Assembly: GCA_001462345.1 (NCBI GenBank)
Contig: LIUM01000013.1
Location: 18,560 to 82,559, forward strand
From: Fibrobacteria bacterium AD312
Lineage (GTDB): Bacteria > Fibrobacterota > Fibrobacteria > Fibrobacterales > Fibrobacteraceae
Direction of reading: 5' to 3'
Length of the DNA stretch: 64,000 nt
A program made the position numbers and the translations under genes. The notes under the pieces were generated by a model. It was not told where the DNA came from. It worked only from the letters and a program-made list of their open reading frames with translations, and ran no database searches. Shown here one piece after another: positions 9,677-18,232 of the stretch. Position 1 is the stretch's first letter. The number at the start of each line of letters is the position of its first letter.

Positions 9677-10606
9677 CTATTCCACGACGGTTTTTAGGTC
9701 AATGATGCCAGTGCGACTATATTGGTCTGTGTACCTGATCTTCCATTTGAACGTTTTTCCGACAGGCAAATCATCTAATGCTACCAATCGATACCTTTTT
9801 TGGTAGAGCGTGGTCAAGGAGATGTTTATAATGGGAGCCGGTAAACAACTTATCATTGTGCATGAAAGTCCGCAATCAATTCTGCGAAATTCATCACTGT
9901 GGCAAGACCCGCTTCGTTGCAGTTTAATTTCTTTTGGGCCTTCTAAAACATCTAGATCGTAATTTAAGACTAAGGTGTCGCTCAGTACGGTTCCGCAATT
10001 TTTGGATTCACTCTTCTTCAACTCGTCAAATAAAAGTTTAATTGCATACTGTTGTTGCATTGAAGCATACCTAGCGCTTGTTGTATCAAATACGTGTGCC
10101 TTTGCATATTGTTGGGCACGATCTTTTATTGAACCTTTTGGGCGAGGGATGGAATCTGCTTTATCAGGTGCGGGAGCAGGAACCTTCGCAAAAAATTGAA
10201 TGAGATCTTTCTTTGGAAATTTTGGAACCTCTGCGCGAGGGATGAAATCTGTTATGGCATTTTTGCCATGATTTACATATATAGTATCCAGAACATTTTC
10301 GCATGTTTGGTATTTAAATGCTCCTTGTGGTAGCACATCTTGAGGTCTTCCAAACAGTTGTCTCGCACTTGTTTTGTATTCTAGTTTGAATGTCTTTTTG
10401 CTGATATGGAGGTCTGTAATTTCGGTGCAGGGGATGAGAATTGTATCTAGTTCTCTTGAAATACCGGGAACGACAACACTCAATAAAGACCTACAATTTT
10501 GAATGCTTTCCATGTTCAATACACGATTGTCATCGGAATCTGAGGAACATGCAGAGAAGACAAGAGCAAGCCCAAGCGAAAAGATCGTCTGCAAAGTTTT
10601 TTTCAA
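9677..10606 (-). CDS. Hypothetical lipoprotein
   Basis: This is a 309-residue protein I do not recognise. The N-terminus is a lipoprotein signal with lipobox FSAC (Cys about residue 20) followed by a Ser/Asp-rich stretch, so it is probably anchored in the periplasm or outer membrane. Translation appears to start at TTG 10606, supported by a strong AGGAGG eight bases upstream. Several cysteines occur in the C-terminal third (SCHSDEFRRIDCGLSCTMISC), suggesting disulfides. The C-terminal 60 residues look like a beta-rich Ig-type fold (VGKTFKWKIRYTD), but this is weak. It lies just downstream of the small barrel gene on the same strand and may be cotranscribed. Confidence 0.8.
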   Translation of the reverse strand: MKKTLQTIFSLGLALVFSACSSDSDDNRVLNMESIQNCRSLLSVVVPGISRELDTILIPCTEITDLHISKKTFKLEYKTSARQLFGRPQDVLPQGAFKYQTCENVLDTIYVNHGKNAITDFIPRAEVPKFPKKDLIQFFAKVPAPAPDKADSIPRPKGSIKDRAQQYAKAHVFDTTSARYASMQQQYAIKLLFDELKKSESKNCGTVLSDTLVLNYDLDVLEGPKEIKLQRSGSCHSDEFRRIDCGLSCTMISCLPAPIINISLTTLYQKRYRLVALDDLPVGKTFKWKIRYTDQYSRTGIIDLKTVVE

Positions 10607-10658
10607 ATGAGTCTCCTCCTATATTCTCATTCCGGATTTTTTCCAAGAAATCATAACT

Positions 10659-11177
10659 CTAAAAAAAATAGCACATTGGGCAGGATACGGGAAAATAGAA
10701 ATAAAAACCTAAACGTTGATCTTTTTCCTTTGTCCAACTGAATTCCGCACCAAATAACAAAAACCAAGCACGAATGCTGAAGCCATAATCAAAATGATCA
10801 GAATTAAATCCCAAGTCTGGACTAACAGACAAACCAAGGCCTACATAGCTAACCGATAACATTGGCGACATATAAATACCATGATTGTCGTCATAATCAT
10901 AATAGAGTCTTGCTCCGTACCCCAAATAAAATGTTCTGTTGATAGGAGTATTTCCGCTATTTTCTTCACTCCACCCCGGATCAACACCCATATACCAGCG
11001 ATTGAATTCCACACCTAAAGCAAGATGATCCCCATAAATGACAAAAGGCGATATTCCAAAATCAGGGCTATACGTTTTATCTTCTGCAAAAGCAAAAACA
11101 CGTGCAGATATTAATACAGCTAAAATTATTTTTGCGTTTAGTATTTTAATAGAAGCCTCGCAATCAATTGTATTCAT
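10659..11177 (-). CDS. Small exported protein, probable outer-membrane beta-barrel
   Basis: This 172-residue protein has a hydrophobic N-terminal export segment (about 12-31) followed by alternating aromatic and glycine-rich strands (FYLGYGARLYYDYD, YGFSIRAWFLLFGAEFSW). It ends in aromatic residues, as expected for an eight-strand outer-membrane barrel or a surface beta-protein. No named family is recognised. No clear Shine-Dalgarno precedes ATG 11177. The lipoprotein gene lies 52 bp downstream on the same strand. Confidence 0.7.
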   Translation of the reverse strand: MNTIDCEASIKILNAKIILAVLISARVFAFAEDKTYSPDFGISPFVIYGDHLALGVEFNRWYMGVDPGWSEENSGNTPINRTFYLGYGARLYYDYDDNHGIYMSPMLSVSYVGLGLSVSPDLGFNSDHFDYGFSIRAWFLLFGAEFSWTKEKDQRLGFYFYFPVSCPMCYFF

Positions 11178-11424
11178 TATTTGTTTATACTAAATATACC
11201 TTTTTTGTTTTTAGACTGTTTCCGCCAATGGGCTATTGATTTCAGGAGTCTTTCCGACCTGAAAGCACTAAATGTTTCTGAACTGTCTCGACGTCTGGGG
11301 ATTCATGCAATCGATCGAGAACTCGCAAACTTCAATATCTCTTCTCCCCATATCAACATCCCGAGCTCTACATAAAAAAGCTTTAATTTTCAAAACCAGC
11401 ATTTTAAAGGCTTTTCATCGTGTG

Positions 11425-11850
11425 TGCACTTCTTTTGAAACACTGTTGCAATTGTCTGTGGTGAGTTCTGCAATTGTTTGTTATGAACTATGCAATTGTT
11501 GCTTCTCAAAAAACGTTGATTTTAATGAATTTTAAGTGTATTTTGCACTTCTTTTGAATCGCTTTTGCAATTGTTTATGGTGAGTTTTGCAATTGTTGCT
11601 TTTCTTAGCTGCAATTCCTGGCTTTAAAAAGGGGCTCCATGCTTTGCAATGCTTAAAATACTCCTATGACCCACTTTTTTATGTGATTTTGTCTTTGAAA
11701 AAGCAATAATAATTTGGATGTTTTGCAATTGTTAGTTTGACACCTTGCAATTGTTGTTTTGTAAAAATGTTGATTTTGGTAAAAATTACGCGTATTTTGC
11801 AATTCTTTTTAAAGACTTTGCAATTGTTGTTTTGTTTCGCTGCAATTCTT
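11425..11850. repeat. Phased array of TGCAATTGTT boxes upstream of fic
   Basis: Boxes matching TGCAATTGTT or close variants (TGCACTTCTT, TGCAATTCTT) start at 11425, 11447, 11469, 11491, 11544, 11566, 11588, 11610, 11645, 11702 (weak), 11724, 11746, 11798, 11819 and 11841. Most neighbours are 22 bp apart (one is 21), about two helical turns. Longer similarity also exists: the stretch after 11491 (ACGTTGATTTT ... GTATTTTGCA) recurs after 11746. Each core contains the palindrome CAATTG. This looks like an iterated protein-binding array ending at the fic start codon. Confidence 0.85.
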
Positions 11851-11858
11851 TATATATT
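11827..11858 (+). promoter_or_regulatory. Candidate fic promoter inside the box array
   Basis: TATATT at 11853-11858 directly precedes the first fic ATG codons, with TTGTTT at 11832-11837 (15 bp) or 11827-11832 (20 bp) as possible -35. If used, transcription would start near 11865, giving a leaderless mRNA beginning at the second ATG. Boxes at 11819 and 11841 overlap it. Confidence 0.3.
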
Positions 11859-12998
11859 ATGAGTATGGACGATTTGCCTGAAAAAATAGACCTACCTTAT
11901 ATCCGATTTGAAAGTCAAACGACGGATTATATCTTGGCTCTTGAGGAACTCCGTGGAAAAACTTTGCGGGGCGATACTCCTCCAGTTTGGTTCTTTCAAC
12001 TGAAGAACGCTTTTATGGTTATGGAAAGTTTCCTTTCGTCCAGAATAGAAGGAAATCATACCACTATCGCGGAATATGCTGTTAAAGTGACTATGCGAGA
12101 ATCAGACAATAAGTCGGAAGAGGAAGATATTTTGGAAATCGAGAATATCGAAGCTGGAATTTCTTTCATCGAAGAAGCATATAAAGATAACCATGACTTT
12201 CCTATAGACGAAGCGTTCGTCTTAAAATTGCATAGTTTGGTTGTCCAGGATTTGACTCACGAAGGTGATAAAACTGACGGTTATAGAAATGTTCATGTCC
12301 AAATTCAAAATTCAAAACATGAACCGCCGGGCCCTGAATCGGTGCAAGGGAATATGAATTTCCTTTTTGAGTTTATAAATCGGGAAACTAGTAGCAAATA
12401 CGATCTTGTGAAAATTGCGGTAGCTCATCACCGTTTTGTGTGGATACATCCTTTTGTAAATGGCAATGGTAGAACTGCAAGGTTGCTTACTTACGCGATG
12501 CTTCTTAAGACCTTTGCGTTTAACAGTTCACGTATCATTAATCCAACGGCTATTTTCTGCTCTGACCGTCAAAAATATTATGAAATGCTTTCTGTGGCGG
12601 ATTCACTTGAGAACGATTCCGTGTGCAAGTGGTGTGATTATATGCTTGACGGATTATTGCAGGAATTAAAAAAAGTAGACAACCTGACTAATGCCGAATA
12701 CGTAAGGAACAAAGTGTTGCTTCCCATGATAGATCTAGGCCTATACAATAAGCAGATAACGGAAGAAGCTTATAATGTTCTTAAGGTGGCAATCCAGAAA
12801 CCGGAAATACAAGCTTCTGATGTAGCACCTCTTTTCAATAACAAATATGAAACATCAAGGAAAATCAGGTCTTTCATCGAAGCCAAGTATTTGATGCCTG
12901 TGACGGAAGGTTCGAGAAAGTATTGTATTAATTTGAGAAGTCCTCTCTTTGGAACTCTTTTCCAGATTTTAGGAAAAGAAGGGTTCTTTAAGGAATAA
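11859..12998 (+). CDS. Fic domain AMP-transferase with C-terminal winged helix
   Basis: This is a probable protein AMPylator of the class II Fic group. It is 379 residues from ATG 11859, or 377 from ATG 11865; no Shine-Dalgarno is visible for either. The N-terminal region resembles the DUF4172-type Fic N domain and holds an inhibitory-helix motif of the (S/T)xxxE(G/N) class at Ser60-Glu64-Gly65 (SSRIEGN). The catalytic Fic motif HPFVNGNGRTAR begins at His197 and is intact. The last 90 residues (from about DVAPLFNNKYETSRKI) look like a winged helix, a likely DNA-binding module. The open frame can be extended upstream to 11745, but that part is repeat sequence. No antitoxin partner is adjacent. 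Autoregulation through the upstream boxes is an inference. Confidence 0.9.
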   Translation: MSMDDLPEKIDLPYIRFESQTTDYILALEELRGKTLRGDTPPVWFFQLKNAFMVMESFLSSRIEGNHTTIAEYAVKVTMRESDNKSEEEDILEIENIEAGISFIEEAYKDNHDFPIDEAFVLKLHSLVVQDLTHEGDKTDGYRNVHVQIQNSKHEPPGPESVQGNMNFLFEFINRETSSKYDLVKIAVAHHRFVWIHPFVNGNGRTARLLTYAMLLKTFAFNSSRIINPTAIFCSDRQKYYEMLSVADSLENDSVCKWCDYMLDGLLQELKKVDNLTNAEYVRNKVLLPMIDLGLYNKQITEEAYNVLKVAIQKPEIQASDVAPLFNNKYETSRKIRSFIEAKYLMPVTEGSRKYCINLRSPLFGTLFQILGKEGFFKE

Positions 12999-13338
12999 CA
13001 ATTGTAACGATTATTACGAATTAGTTGAAAAAAGACCATCACCTGTTTTATGTTTTGAACAAATGATCTTCCTTGTAAAGAGATTTAAATGCAAAAATCC
13101 TTTTTTTAACGTTATTAAATGTTTTTATGTTGTAACAAAAAAAACAGTTTAAAGGTAGCAATCAAAACCAAAGACTCAGAAGTATTCAATACGGCCCAAA
13201 ATCATAAGTTTTTTGCATCGCTTTGTGCTTGTTTTCATTTGTAACCGCTTGAGTTTACATTCTTATTGTTTTTTTGTCTTATTAACTTAGTTTTCACTAT
13301 ATCTGCCTGATTTGAGGGAGTGAAGAAGCGAGGATTTA
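12999..13338. other. 340-bp non-coding stretch before the cellulase gene
   Basis: AT-rich region between fic and the GH9 gene. It should contain the cellulase promoter. GAGG at about 13330-13333 is the cellulase ribosome-binding site. I find no convincing terminator hairpin for fic and no RNA gene. Confidence 0.5.
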
Positions 13339-15168
13339 ATGTTTGGTTTGAGAAAAAAATGGGTTTTAATGACGACTTTGGCCGTCTTAACTTTTTCTGG
13401 TATGGCGCTTGCTCAGGCAACGGCTTATATTAATCAAGTAGGCTATCAAACAAATGATGTCAAGAGCTTGACATTGACTGGTGCCACGGGCGATCCAGTG
13501 GAATTTGTGAATTCCTCTGGAACAACCGTTCTTTCGGTGACGCCGAGTAATGAATCGAATTATTCTGCTGCTGATGTAAATGCTCGTTTGGTGGATTTTT
13601 CGAACCTCAAGATTCCAGGTATTTACCAAGTGAAGCAAAACGGTAATATGTTGCGTCAGGATTTAAAGATTGCAGATAAGGCCCATGAAAATGTTTTGAA
13701 GGCAGCCCTCAAGTGGTATTACTATCAACGAGCATCAATGGAACTGACGGAGCTATATGCTGGCCAGTATAAACGTGCTGCAGGCCACATGGACAACAAT
13801 GTGAGCTTTCATAGTTCTGCTACAGGAGGCAGTGGCACCCTGAATAGTCCTAAGGGTTGGTATGATGCTGGTGACTATGGTAAATACATTGTGAATTCAG
13901 GCATTACCACTTATACACTTTTAGCTCTTTACGAGCATTATCCACAATATTTCAATTCACTCAAATGGAACATTCCTGCAGAGGGCTCTCTTCCAGATCT
14001 TTTAGCAGAAATCAAGTATAATTTGGATTGGATGCTTACCATGCAGGCATCTGATGGAGGTGTTTATCATAAATTGACAACTCTTTTATTTCCTGGCGAT
14101 ATTATGCCTAATGAAGATACGGAAACGCGTTATGTCATAGGAAAGGGAACTGCGGCTACTTTTGATTTTGCGGCAGTGATGGCTGTTGCGGCTCGTGTGT
14201 ACAAAACAGCTAATCCCTCTTTTGCTGCTCAATGTCTTGAGGCAGCTAAGAAGGCTTATTCTTGGGGCATACAAAATCCAAATGTGCGTTTTACAAATCC
14301 TTTGGATGTCAAAACAGGTGAATATGGGGATAGCCATTTTGATGACGAAAAGAGTTTCGCTGCGGCGGAGTTATATGTGACTACAGGTGATGCTTCTTAC
14401 AAAATATCAGGTGCTAGTGCCAATATTCCTAATTGGGCTGATGTGGGTGGCTTAGCAACATACGAGAAGGCTATTAATCAAACGCATTTTGGTACAGAGG
14501 GTGTGGACTCTTTGTTGAAGGTGGCGTATATTTTGGAAAGCCGTTCCAATAGCGGTTTTGGCGTTGTGATGGGAGGTCATGATTTTGTTTGGGGATCCAA
14601 TGCGGTTGCTGCAAACCAAGGTATTTGGCTCCTTCATGCTTATTATATCACGGGTGATGAAAAATACTATACCGCTGCTGTGAAGGTTTTAGATTATCTG
14701 TTGGGTAAGAATCCGCTGAATATGTCTTTTGTGACGGGTTATGGAACCAAAACGGCAAAAAATCCTCACCATCGTCCTTCTACTGATGATGGCATTTATG
14801 AACCTGTTCCAGGCATGGTTGTGGGTGGCCCACACACTGGTGGTGAAGATGTTGGTTCTGAAACTTGGCAATGTAGCGATTATCGTACGGGAAAACCTGC
14901 CACGAGCTACACAGACAGTCATTGCAGTTATGCTACAAACGAAGTGGCTATTAACTGGAATGCTCCATTTGTTTATTTGGCTGGCGCTATTGAAGCCATC
15001 AATGCCGGTTTCAAACCAGATTTTGCTGTATTTAATTCAAAAAATTCGTTGCCTCAAGTTCGTGGTTTTGCCGCTCAACCAAGTAGTGGTCCAAAATTAA
15101 TTTTTGATGGTCATCGTCTCTTGATGAAGCACAACGGCAAGCAATACAATCTGAAGGGAATGCAGTAA
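13339..15168 (+). CDS. Secreted GH9 endoglucanase
   Basis: This exported cellulase hydrolyses beta-1,4-glucan. The 609-residue product has a signal peptide (cleavage after ALA25) and an N-terminal CelD-type Ig-like domain (about 28-112, beginning INQVGYQTND). An (alpha/alpha)6 GH9 catalytic domain follows (about 115-550). Catalytic features are present: DAGD at 176-179 (base Asp), HHRPS at 477-481 and general acid Glu535 in ATNEVAINWNAP. A short basic C-terminal tail (LIFDGHRLLMKHNGKQYNLKG) resembles tails seen on Fibrobacter cell-surface enzymes. ATG 13339 has GAGG six bases upstream. A strong terminator follows, so it is probably monocistronic. Confidence 0.96.
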   Translation: MFGLRKKWVLMTTLAVLTFSGMALAQATAYINQVGYQTNDVKSLTLTGATGDPVEFVNSSGTTVLSVTPSNESNYSAADVNARLVDFSNLKIPGIYQVKQNGNMLRQDLKIADKAHENVLKAALKWYYYQRASMELTELYAGQYKRAAGHMDNNVSFHSSATGGSGTLNSPKGWYDAGDYGKYIVNSGITTYTLLALYEHYPQYFNSLKWNIPAEGSLPDLLAEIKYNLDWMLTMQASDGGVYHKLTTLLFPGDIMPNEDTETRYVIGKGTAATFDFAAVMAVAARVYKTANPSFAAQCLEAAKKAYSWGIQNPNVRFTNPLDVKTGEYGDSHFDDEKSFAAAELYVTTGDASYKISGASANIPNWADVGGLATYEKAINQTHFGTEGVDSLLKVAYILESRSNSGFGVVMGGHDFVWGSNAVAANQGIWLLHAYYITGDEKYYTAAVKVLDYLLGKNPLNMSFVTGYGTKTAKNPHHRPSTDDGIYEPVPGMVVGGPHTGGEDVGSETWQCSDYRTGKPATSYTDSHCSYATNEVAINWNAPFVYLAGAIEAINAGFKPDFAVFNSKNSLPQVRGFAAQPSSGPKLIFDGHRLLMKHNGKQYNLKGMQ

Positions 15169-15243
15169 AAGTTCCTTCAAAAAATATGACTAGTAATGAC
15201 GTCGTCAATTATTTTTTATAGTCAAAAACGCTTTGTACATTAT

Positions 15244-15269
15244 AAACTCCGACTAGTTCGGAGTTTTTT
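15244..15269 (+). terminator. Intrinsic terminator of the GH9 gene
   Basis: AAACTCCGA (15244-15252), loop CTAGT and TCGGAGTTT (15258-15266) form a perfect 9-bp stem followed by a T-run to 15269, about 76 bp after the stop codon. The remaining 200 bp up to 15473 show nothing else I can name. Confidence 0.9.
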
Positions 15270-15473
15270 ATGGAAACTATAGTCTGTTGTGTTTTCGTAA
15301 TTCTAGTTGTAAAAAAAATGAAACAACAAAGAATAAGTAAATTATACTCGCAATTTTAGCAAAGAGTTTATATTTGCCTTTATGTTTTCTGGTAGATTTT
15401 CTTTTTATTTGTTTGCTGGGGTATTGTTGATCCTTTTGCTTATATTAAGGTTCAGTCTTGTTTTAGGAAGAAA

Positions 15474-16511
15474 GTGAAAAAAATAATTATTTGTCTATTT
15501 CTGCTTAGTACCGTTCTTTATGCAAGAGAAATACAGATTCTTTCATCGAAAGTGGTAGATGTAGAAGATGAAACGATTGCATTGGTCGAAAAGCGAATTT
15601 TCTATGTATTGGATAGTTTGGGCTTGAAAATAGCTAAAAAGGCTGATTTATCTCTGCGCACGGAGATGATACAATTAGATAACGGCGAATATCTATTGAA
15701 TTTTGAAATGACTCAGGGTGGAAAGGTATTAAGATCAAAACGAGAACAATTGAAATCACTTCAATACATGGATGTCTTTGTTTCGGATTTATTGGAAGAG
15801 ATGTTGAATACCCAAATAGAAGATTACGAAGAGGACAATCGTGTAGAAGTTTATAAAAAAAATCAAAGCAATCCATACACAAAAGACATTGTTCTTAAAG
15901 GTATTTTTGAAGAAGATAAAGACGAGAGAAGATTCTATGACGATGAAGAAGAATCCTTCGCTGAATATCTTGTGGCAGGAGTTTTTATAATTGCATATAA
16001 ATTGACATTGCATATTCTTGTTTCATTAAGTGATTATATTGGATTAGAAGCTTCTTTAGGAGGAATCAGTGCATTTTCTCTGTCTGATGAAGGGGCAAAT
16101 AGTTCCACGGATTATAAAGTGGGAGCACAAGTAAGAAGTAGCTTATTTTTTGGATTCAATGAACGTCATTCTTGGGGATTTGGGTTAAATTTTGCAAAAA
16201 ATCCTTCTGAAATACTGAACCAGTATTTATCATTTCTTTCAACACATCGTTTTTATGTAAATAAATATTTCTTCTTTGACTTTGTCTGGGGTTATGGATT
16301 TTTTTGGTACGATGCCCCATTACAGATTGATGAATCTTTACAACTAGGATGGTCTTTTGGAGGTGATGTTGGGTATAACATAATTCAAGGAAAAAAACAT
16401 TGGCTATCTTTGGTAATAGGATTTCAGCATATACCAAGAGATGATATGGCTGAAAAAGATGAACTCTCTTTGAATCTCGTATATACATTCCGTGGTTATT
16501 TTGAGGAGTAG
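15474..16511 (+). CDS. Exported protein: periplasmic N-domain plus outer-membrane barrel-like C-domain
   Basis: This 345-residue protein is not a family I can name. A signal peptide (to about ALYAR) is followed by a 100-residue domain (VVDVEDETIALVEKRI ... LSLRTEMIQLDNGEYLLNFEM). That domain has the alternating pattern seen in FlgO/CsgG-like periplasmic domains. An acidic linker (about 135-165, DEEDNR/EEDKDERR/DDEEESF) and one hydrophobic segment (about 168-190) come next. The C-terminus is rich in aromatic beta-strands, consistent with an outer-membrane barrel. GTG 15474 follows AGGAAG. The domain reading is inference. Confidence 0.75.
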   Translation: MKKIIICLFLLSTVLYAREIQILSSKVVDVEDETIALVEKRIFYVLDSLGLKIAKKADLSLRTEMIQLDNGEYLLNFEMTQGGKVLRSKREQLKSLQYMDVFVSDLLEEMLNTQIEDYEEDNRVEVYKKNQSNPYTKDIVLKGIFEEDKDERRFYDDEEESFAEYLVAGVFIIAYKLTLHILVSLSDYIGLEASLGGISAFSLSDEGANSSTDYKVGAQVRSSLFFGFNERHSWGFGLNFAKNPSEILNQYLSFLSTHRFYVNKYFFFDFVWGYGFFWYDAPLQIDESLQLGWSFGGDVGYNIIQGKKHWLSLVIGFQHIPRDDMAEKDELSLNLVYTFRGYFEE

Positions 16512-16629
16512 GGTTGTTGTATTATATAATTCAGCTAAGTTGTAAAGAAAAAATTACAAGCTAGTCACCTACATAATTAAAAAATAATTCTATAAGCAAT
16601 TTTTGCGTTTTGAAGCAGGAGCAAATGTA

Positions 16630-16926
16630 ATGCTTAAGTTTGAAAACATTGTTTGTAGAATTGTTTTTCTGGGGCTGTTTTTTTGTGCAAGTCTATTTGC
16701 TGCTCCAATGGAAAATGCACGTGGAACTTTATTCATTTTATTAGATGGGATGGCTCCAAAAAGTGAGGGATTGTTTAATAATTACTGTTTGGACTATGAA
16801 AGAAGTGAGACATGGGGAAAAACAGGAGTTGCTAAATATTTTCAGGAATATGTAGCGAATTCAAAGGCTAATATTTATTCGCGTTCATATTGGAATCCAA
16901 TCGCTAGTCCTTCTGAAATGGTGTAG
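16630..16926 (+). pseudogene. Probable truncated exported alpha/beta-hydrolase-like gene
   Basis: From ATG 16630 (CAGGAG nine bases upstream) there is a clear signal peptide ending LFAA, then GTLFILLDGMAPKSEG, which resembles the first strand and loop of an esterase/lipase-type alpha/beta hydrolase. The frame ends after 98 residues at a TAG, far too short for that fold. A different frame immediately downstream (16929-17015) is open for about 28 codons and ends TAA. This suggests a deletion plus frameshift remnant. The hydrolase identity is tentative; a genuine short protein cannot be excluded. Confidence 0.5.
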
Positions 16927-17025
16927 TGTCCATCAAAAATATGACATTGTCAGCAAATAACTATTTGGTGCTGAAACAGAATGGAATTCTTTTGCAAAAA
17001 TTAAAATTGGAGTAAGGTAGCTAAT

Positions 17026-17496
17026 ATGAAAAAATTATTAACACGTTTATTTTTTTTCATATCTTGTGTAGTTCTTTGTGCGTGCCCTTATGTAGATCAT
17101 GGTACTTCAAAAGCGGCACGATTTACGAGTTATGAAGAAATACAGGGATGCTATGAAGGGGCGAGAATTATAAATTGGGGCTCTCAGACCGAAAAGATTA
17201 AATGTTATAAAATTTGTTTTGAAGAAAAGATAGCAGTAATCTCACAAAAAAGTTTGCTTATTCCCAAGATGGCGATAGACTCTTCTGTGGAGGTTTCTAT
17301 AGATTTCGATACGACTTACTCCAAAACATATGAATTGATAGATGAGTATGACAGTGACGGCACTTTGTTTTATTCTGTCCATATAAAAGATTTTGGTCAT
17401 CTAGCTTACCGTGGGAATAACATATTTAATGCGAAAGAATCAGCTTATACTGCTGGTGAGTATACCAAGGAGAGGATCGATTTATGCGACTTTTAA
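17026..17496 (+). CDS. Hypothetical lipoprotein
   Basis: A 156-residue protein with a lipoprotein signal and lipobox LCAC (Cys about residue 20). The body has no recognised family. It contains a small cysteine cluster (GCYEG, KCYKICFEEK) and beta-rich segments. It overlaps the next gene by 13 bp, whose ribosome-binding site (GGAGAGG) lies inside it, so the two are very likely cotranscribed and may work together in the outer membrane. Confidence 0.8.
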   Translation: MKKLLTRLFFFISCVVLCACPYVDHGTSKAARFTSYEEIQGCYEGARIINWGSQTEKIKCYKICFEEKIAVISQKSLLIPKMAIDSSVEVSIDFDTTYSKTYELIDEYDSDGTLFYSVHIKDFGHLAYRGNNIFNAKESAYTAGEYTKERIDLCDF

Positions 17497-18062
17497 TACT
17501 AATCGTGTTTCTTTTTTTTGCAAATGCTAATGCTCTCTACGTAGCCTTGAATGTAAATGACAGTAGACTACAATCAAAAAATTGGATTTATAAACCGTCT
17601 GGAATTATTGGATTTTCGATTGAATCAGGTTTTTTTGATGAACCTGAAAATTTAGTGGATTACAAGTTGTCTATAGGAATAAAAAGATTTGGCTATTCTT
17701 TTGATAACGGTGATGGTGTTCTATCATTTTGGGGAGTAGACTTAAAACCATGTACATGGTCGATTACTTATAAGAAAGTGATGTTAGAAGCTTATCCCAG
17801 TATATCTTGGCATTTTGCACAACAAAATTTAAGAAAACGAATGTATGAACATGGATTCAAAAAAAAGATTGACCAAAAACGCTTTGCACCTGGTTATGGA
17901 TATCGTTTGGGTTATCATATAAATGAACACATACTTGTGGCTCTTTATGCAGACTACAAAATCATCAGTTGGGATTATCAAGACTTTAGTGGCGTCGATT
18001 CTGGATTGCATCCAGACTATTATATGGGAGGCCTAGGCCTTTCTTTACAGTGGACTTTTTAA
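17484..18062 (+). CDS. Probable outer-membrane beta-barrel protein
   Basis: A 192-residue exported protein. The signal peptide (MRLLILIVFLFFANANA) precedes a series of amphipathic strands rich in Tyr, Phe and Gly (GIIGFSIESGFF, LSIGIKRFGYSF, YGYRLGYHI). It ends LGLSLQWTF with a C-terminal phenylalanine, the classic barrel-assembly signature. Family unknown. Its start lies within the end of the upstream lipoprotein gene, indicating a two-gene unit. Confidence 0.8.
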   Translation: MRLLILIVFLFFANANALYVALNVNDSRLQSKNWIYKPSGIIGFSIESGFFDEPENLVDYKLSIGIKRFGYSFDNGDGVLSFWGVDLKPCTWSITYKKVMLEAYPSISWHFAQQNLRKRMYEHGFKKKIDQKRFAPGYGYRLGYHINEHILVALYADYKIISWDYQDFSGVDSGLHPDYYMGGLGLSLQWTF

Positions 18063-18232
18063 AAAACTGTTTCAACACCCTTCAAAAAACGTTATTTTCT
18101 TACTTTTAGCCGTAAAACAAGCTCATCTATTTTTTTAATACCGCATTTCATCTCTTTTTTTCTACTTTTTAGACGAAAAAGGGCTACAAGGAAGGACCTT
18201 GCTGGTTTTTGTTTTTTTTGGATGAAGGTTTT

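Noticed and set aside
11181..11535. Two small plus-strand open frames before fic
   Set aside because: They run partly through the repeat array, have no ribosome-binding site and no protein-like features.
11425..11850. Box array as plasmid-type replication iterons
   Set aside because: The 22-bp spacing fits, but there is no Rep gene, no DnaA-box cluster recognised, and the array ends at the fic start codon.
11745..11858. N-terminal extension of the Fic protein from TTG 11745
   Set aside because: The extra 38 codons are repeat sequence (boxes at 11746, 11798, 11819, 11841) and no ribosome-binding site is present.
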